Shown piece after piece: positions 15,015-17,222 of a DNA stretch of 17,222 nucleotides. Position 1 is the first letter of the stretch. The number at the start of each line of letters is the position of its first letter. The DNA comes from an uncultured Eubacteriales bacterium (GTDB lineage: Bacteria; Bacillota; Clostridia; Oscillospirales; Acutalibacteraceae). The stretch is from positions 1,961 through 19,182 of the forward strand of contig ONPE01000054.1 of NCBI GenBank assembly GCA_900319615.1, written 5' to 3'. The position numbers and the translations under genes are program-made. Below the pieces are notes generated by a model. The model had not been told where the DNA came from. It was given only the letters and a program-made list of their open reading frames with translations, and did not search any database.

Positions 15015-15210
15015 GGGAATCCCTACGTCGGGCGATAATAAGGTTGAGATTGCCACATCGTCCTCATCGGCTGTACTCGGTAGGCATATCCGGTTGGTAT
15101 GCCTTGACCTCATTTCGCCGTTCGTCCTCTCCCCGCCACGCGGGGCGTGTCGGGGACCCCGACTCAATGCCCTCGCAATGACAATTTACAATGCCCTTCT
15201 CGGAATGACG
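15015..15210. repeat. Dispersed intergenic repeat, copy C
   Basis: It shares GGTTGAGATTGCCAC (15042-15056) and GCCCTCGCAATGAC (15169-15182) with copy A, and the 20 bases at 15025-15044 with copy B in inverse orientation (19/20). The right edge is TCGGAATGACG, the inverse of the CGTCATTCCGA seen in copy A. A GC-rich hairpin (CCCCGCCACGCGGGG) is inside. No gene is supported between 14933 and 15369. Confidence 0.72.
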
Positions 15211-15264
15211 ATCTTTTAAGCGATAACGGATAATCGGGCGCACGATGATACGTTTATCTTTTTG

Positions 15265-15293
15265 TTGAATTGTCGCGCAAATAATGATACAAT
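15265..15293 (+). promoter_or_regulatory. Promoter of the TetM-like GTPase gene
   Basis: TTGAAT (15265-15270), a 17-base spacer and TACAAT (15288-15293) lie about 75 bases before ATG 15370. No leader-peptide attenuator was clearly seen in the short leader. Confidence 0.65.
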
Positions 15294-15369
15294 ATTACTC
15301 TGATACGAAATAAATAAAAAACCCTTTATCAAGGATCAGCATAAGATTTCCGATAACGGAGGTGAGAGG

Positions 15370-17222
15370 ATGAAGAATATCACGTTAGGCGTGCTTGCAC
15401 ACGTGGACTCGGGCAAGACGACGCTGTCAGAAGCGCTGATGTACCTTTCGGGCAACATCAATAAGCTGGGCAGGGTAGATCACCGCGACTCCTTCCTCGA
15501 CAACTTCCGGCTCGAGCGCGACAGGGGCATCACGATCTTCTCAAAGCAGGCGGTGCTGCCATACCGCGACTCAGTCTTCACAGTCCTCGACACCCCGGGG
15601 CACGTCGACTTCTCTGCAGAGACGGAACGCACGCTGCAGGTGCTCGACTACGCTATACTCGTCGTCAGCGGCACCGACGGCGTGCAGAGCCACACCTCTA
15701 CCCTGTGGCGGCTTTTGCAGAGGTACAGGGTGCCGTGCTTCATCTTCGTCAACAAGACGGATATGAGCGGCTTTGACAAGGAGAGGATCTTTGCAGAGCT
15801 GAAAAGCAAGCTCAGCGAGCGGTGCGTGGATTTCACCGAAGATAACGATGCTTTATGCGAGAACATCGCCCTGTGCGACGAGGATCTTTTAGAGATATAC
15901 AGCGAGACGGAATCGCTGCCGGACAACGATATCATCCGCGCCGTCAAAAACCGCATGGTCTTCCCCGTGATGTTCGGCTCGGCGCTGAAGCTCGACGGCG
16001 TTGAAGAGTTTTTGTCGCTTGTGTACAGATTCACCGAACAGCCGGAGCATACGGAGGCTTTCGCGGCGAAGGTGTACAAGATATCGGAGGATAACAAGGG
16101 AAACCGCCTGACCTTTATGAAGATCACCGGCGGCACGCTGAGGGTGAGGGATATCCTGACATCAAACAGCAAGCCAGACGGCGAAAAGGTGAGTCAGATA
16201 CGCATATACTCGGGCGAGAAGTTCACGCCCGTCGACACGGCAGAGAGCGGCACGGTATGCGCGGTAACGGGTATAACCTTCGCAAGACCCGGCGACGGTC
16301 TGGGCGCGCAGAGCGACTCGGGGCTGCCTGTTCTGGAGCCCGTCCTCACCTACTCGGTCATCCTGCCGCCGGACGTCGACGCGCACACCGCGCTGCAGAA
16401 GCTGCGAATTCTCGAGGAAGAAGACCCGCAGCTGAACGTGATGTGGAACGAGAGGATCGGCGAGATACAGGTGCGGCTGATGGGCGAGGTACAGCTCGAA
16501 ATACTGCAGAGCATCATAGCCGACCGCTTCGGCTTTGACGTCGCGTTCGGAGAGGGCGGCATAATATATAAGGAAACGATCGCCGAAACCGTAGAGGGCG
16601 TGGGGCACTTTGAACCGCTGCGGCACTACGCGGAGGTTCATCTTCTGCTGCGACCGGCTCCGCGCGACAGCGGCGTGCTGATAAAGAGCGAGTGCAGAGA
16701 GGATCAGCTCGACAAGAACTGGCAGAGGCTGATCGTCACCCACCTGTATGAGAAGACGCATATCGGGGTGCTGACCGGCTCGCCGATCACCGATATGGAG
16801 CTCGTTTTAAAATCGGGCAGAGCTCATGCCAAGCACACCGAGGGCGGTGACTTCCGCCAGGCTACCTACAGGGCTGTCCGGCAAGGTCTGATGAAAGCGT
16901 ATGACCGACATAACGCGCATGAGCGGGAGCTTTGAGCCGCCCGAGACCGACGGCGATACGGCTGTGCTCACCGGCACGGCTCCGGTATCCTCCATGCGCG
17001 GCTACGCAAAGGAGGTCGTGCGCTATACACGCGGCGTCGGCAGCCTGAGCTGCACCGTAAAGGGCTATGAGCCCTGCCATAACGCGGATGAGGTCATCGC
17101 AGAGATAGGTTATAATGCCGAGAGCGACCTCGACAACACTGCCGACTCGGTCTTTTGCTCTCACGGAGCGGGTCATACCGTGAAGTGGGACGAGGTCGAG
17201 GAGCATATGCACCTGCCGAGCG
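15370..17222 (+). pseudogene. TetM/EF-G-like translation GTPase, frameshifted, 3' end off window
   Basis: ATG 15370 follows GGAGGTGA. Residues 1-230 are a translational GTPase: G1 AHVDSGKT (10-17), switch I RGITI with Thr55, G3 DTPGH (74-78), G4 NKTD (128-131). EF-G-like domains II, III and IV follow, ending TEGGDFRQATYRAVRQGLMKA at residue 510. The first frame then reads 11 unrelated residues and stops at 16935. One frame over, from ATG 16901, typical domain V continues: MTDITRMSG, PVSSMRGYAKEV, YTRGVG, GYEPCH, then an extension with FCSHGAGH to the window edge. In this family about 20-25 residues normally separate the two parts, so a deletion removed the first strand of domain V and shifted the frame. 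Relatives remove tetracycline from ribosomes or are uncharacterised paralogues; the long C-terminal extension favours the latter. Resistance cannot be claimed, and the product is probably inactive. Confidence 0.85.

Noticed and set aside
15370..16935. Tetracycline resistance gene call
   Set aside because: The family match is real, but the gene is frameshifted, and close relatives include non-resistance paralogues with C-terminal extensions.

Overview
The window looks like a chromosome segment of a Gram-positive gut or rumen Clostridia member, most likely a Ruminococcus-type Oscillospiraceae. The signs are strong GGAGG ribosome binding sites, GC-rich genes set in AT-rich gaps, sigma-A-like promoters with 17-bp spacers, lipoprotein signal peptides, a type I dockerin as in cellulosome-forming ruminococci, and a TetM-like translation GTPase. 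The genus is inferred, because no rRNA or housekeeping marker is present.

Layout. Positions 1-1971 (+): the 3' end of an FN3/L,D-transpeptidase gene, a lipoprotein with a bacterial EndoU-type RNase domain (TTG start at 841), and a close-coupled small protein with a His-rich tail. Positions 1972-2440: hairpins, a dispersed repeat and a terminator. Positions 2441-2874 (-): a 38-aa peptide gene overlapping the end of an upstream reading frame that carries an early in-frame TGA. Positions 2947-3244: two copies of one terminator flanking a second dispersed repeat. Positions 3257-4864 (-): a secreted SGNH/GDSL hydrolase with a dockerin and a Tyr/Pro/Gly-rich tail. Positions 4897-5063: a palindromic MITE-like element. 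Positions 5104-5455 (-): the remnant of a 116-codon gene with a one-base frameshift and its own promoter.

Positions 5952-12252 (-) hold two tandem paralogues with the same design: signal peptide, eight FN3-like repeats, cell-wall-binding-like repeats and a C-terminal transglutaminase-like domain. The first (5952-8924) is intact. The second (9217-12023) is broken by a TAG and by a frameshifting deletion, and a second palindromic element sits in its 5' leader. Positions 12379-13422 (-): a DUF348/G5-domain lipoprotein. Positions 13763-14932 (+): a membrane-anchored DltD/AlgX-like SGNH protein with a clear promoter. Positions 15015-15210: a third copy of the dispersed repeat. From 15370 (+) to the window edge: a TetM/EF-G-like gene with a deletion and frameshift between domains IV and V.

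Most genes act outside the membrane: cell-wall cross-linking, surface display, esterase activity and secreted RNase. Three of them share the same TTTACT-17-bp-TATAAT/TATATT promoter, which suggests similar expression. At least three reading frames are decayed (four if the TGA-containing frame at 2557-2874 is also dead) and palindromic repeats are frequent, so this is a region under active rearrangement rather than one clear multi-gene machine. The best candidate for a little-described system is the EndoU lipoprotein and its small coupled partner.
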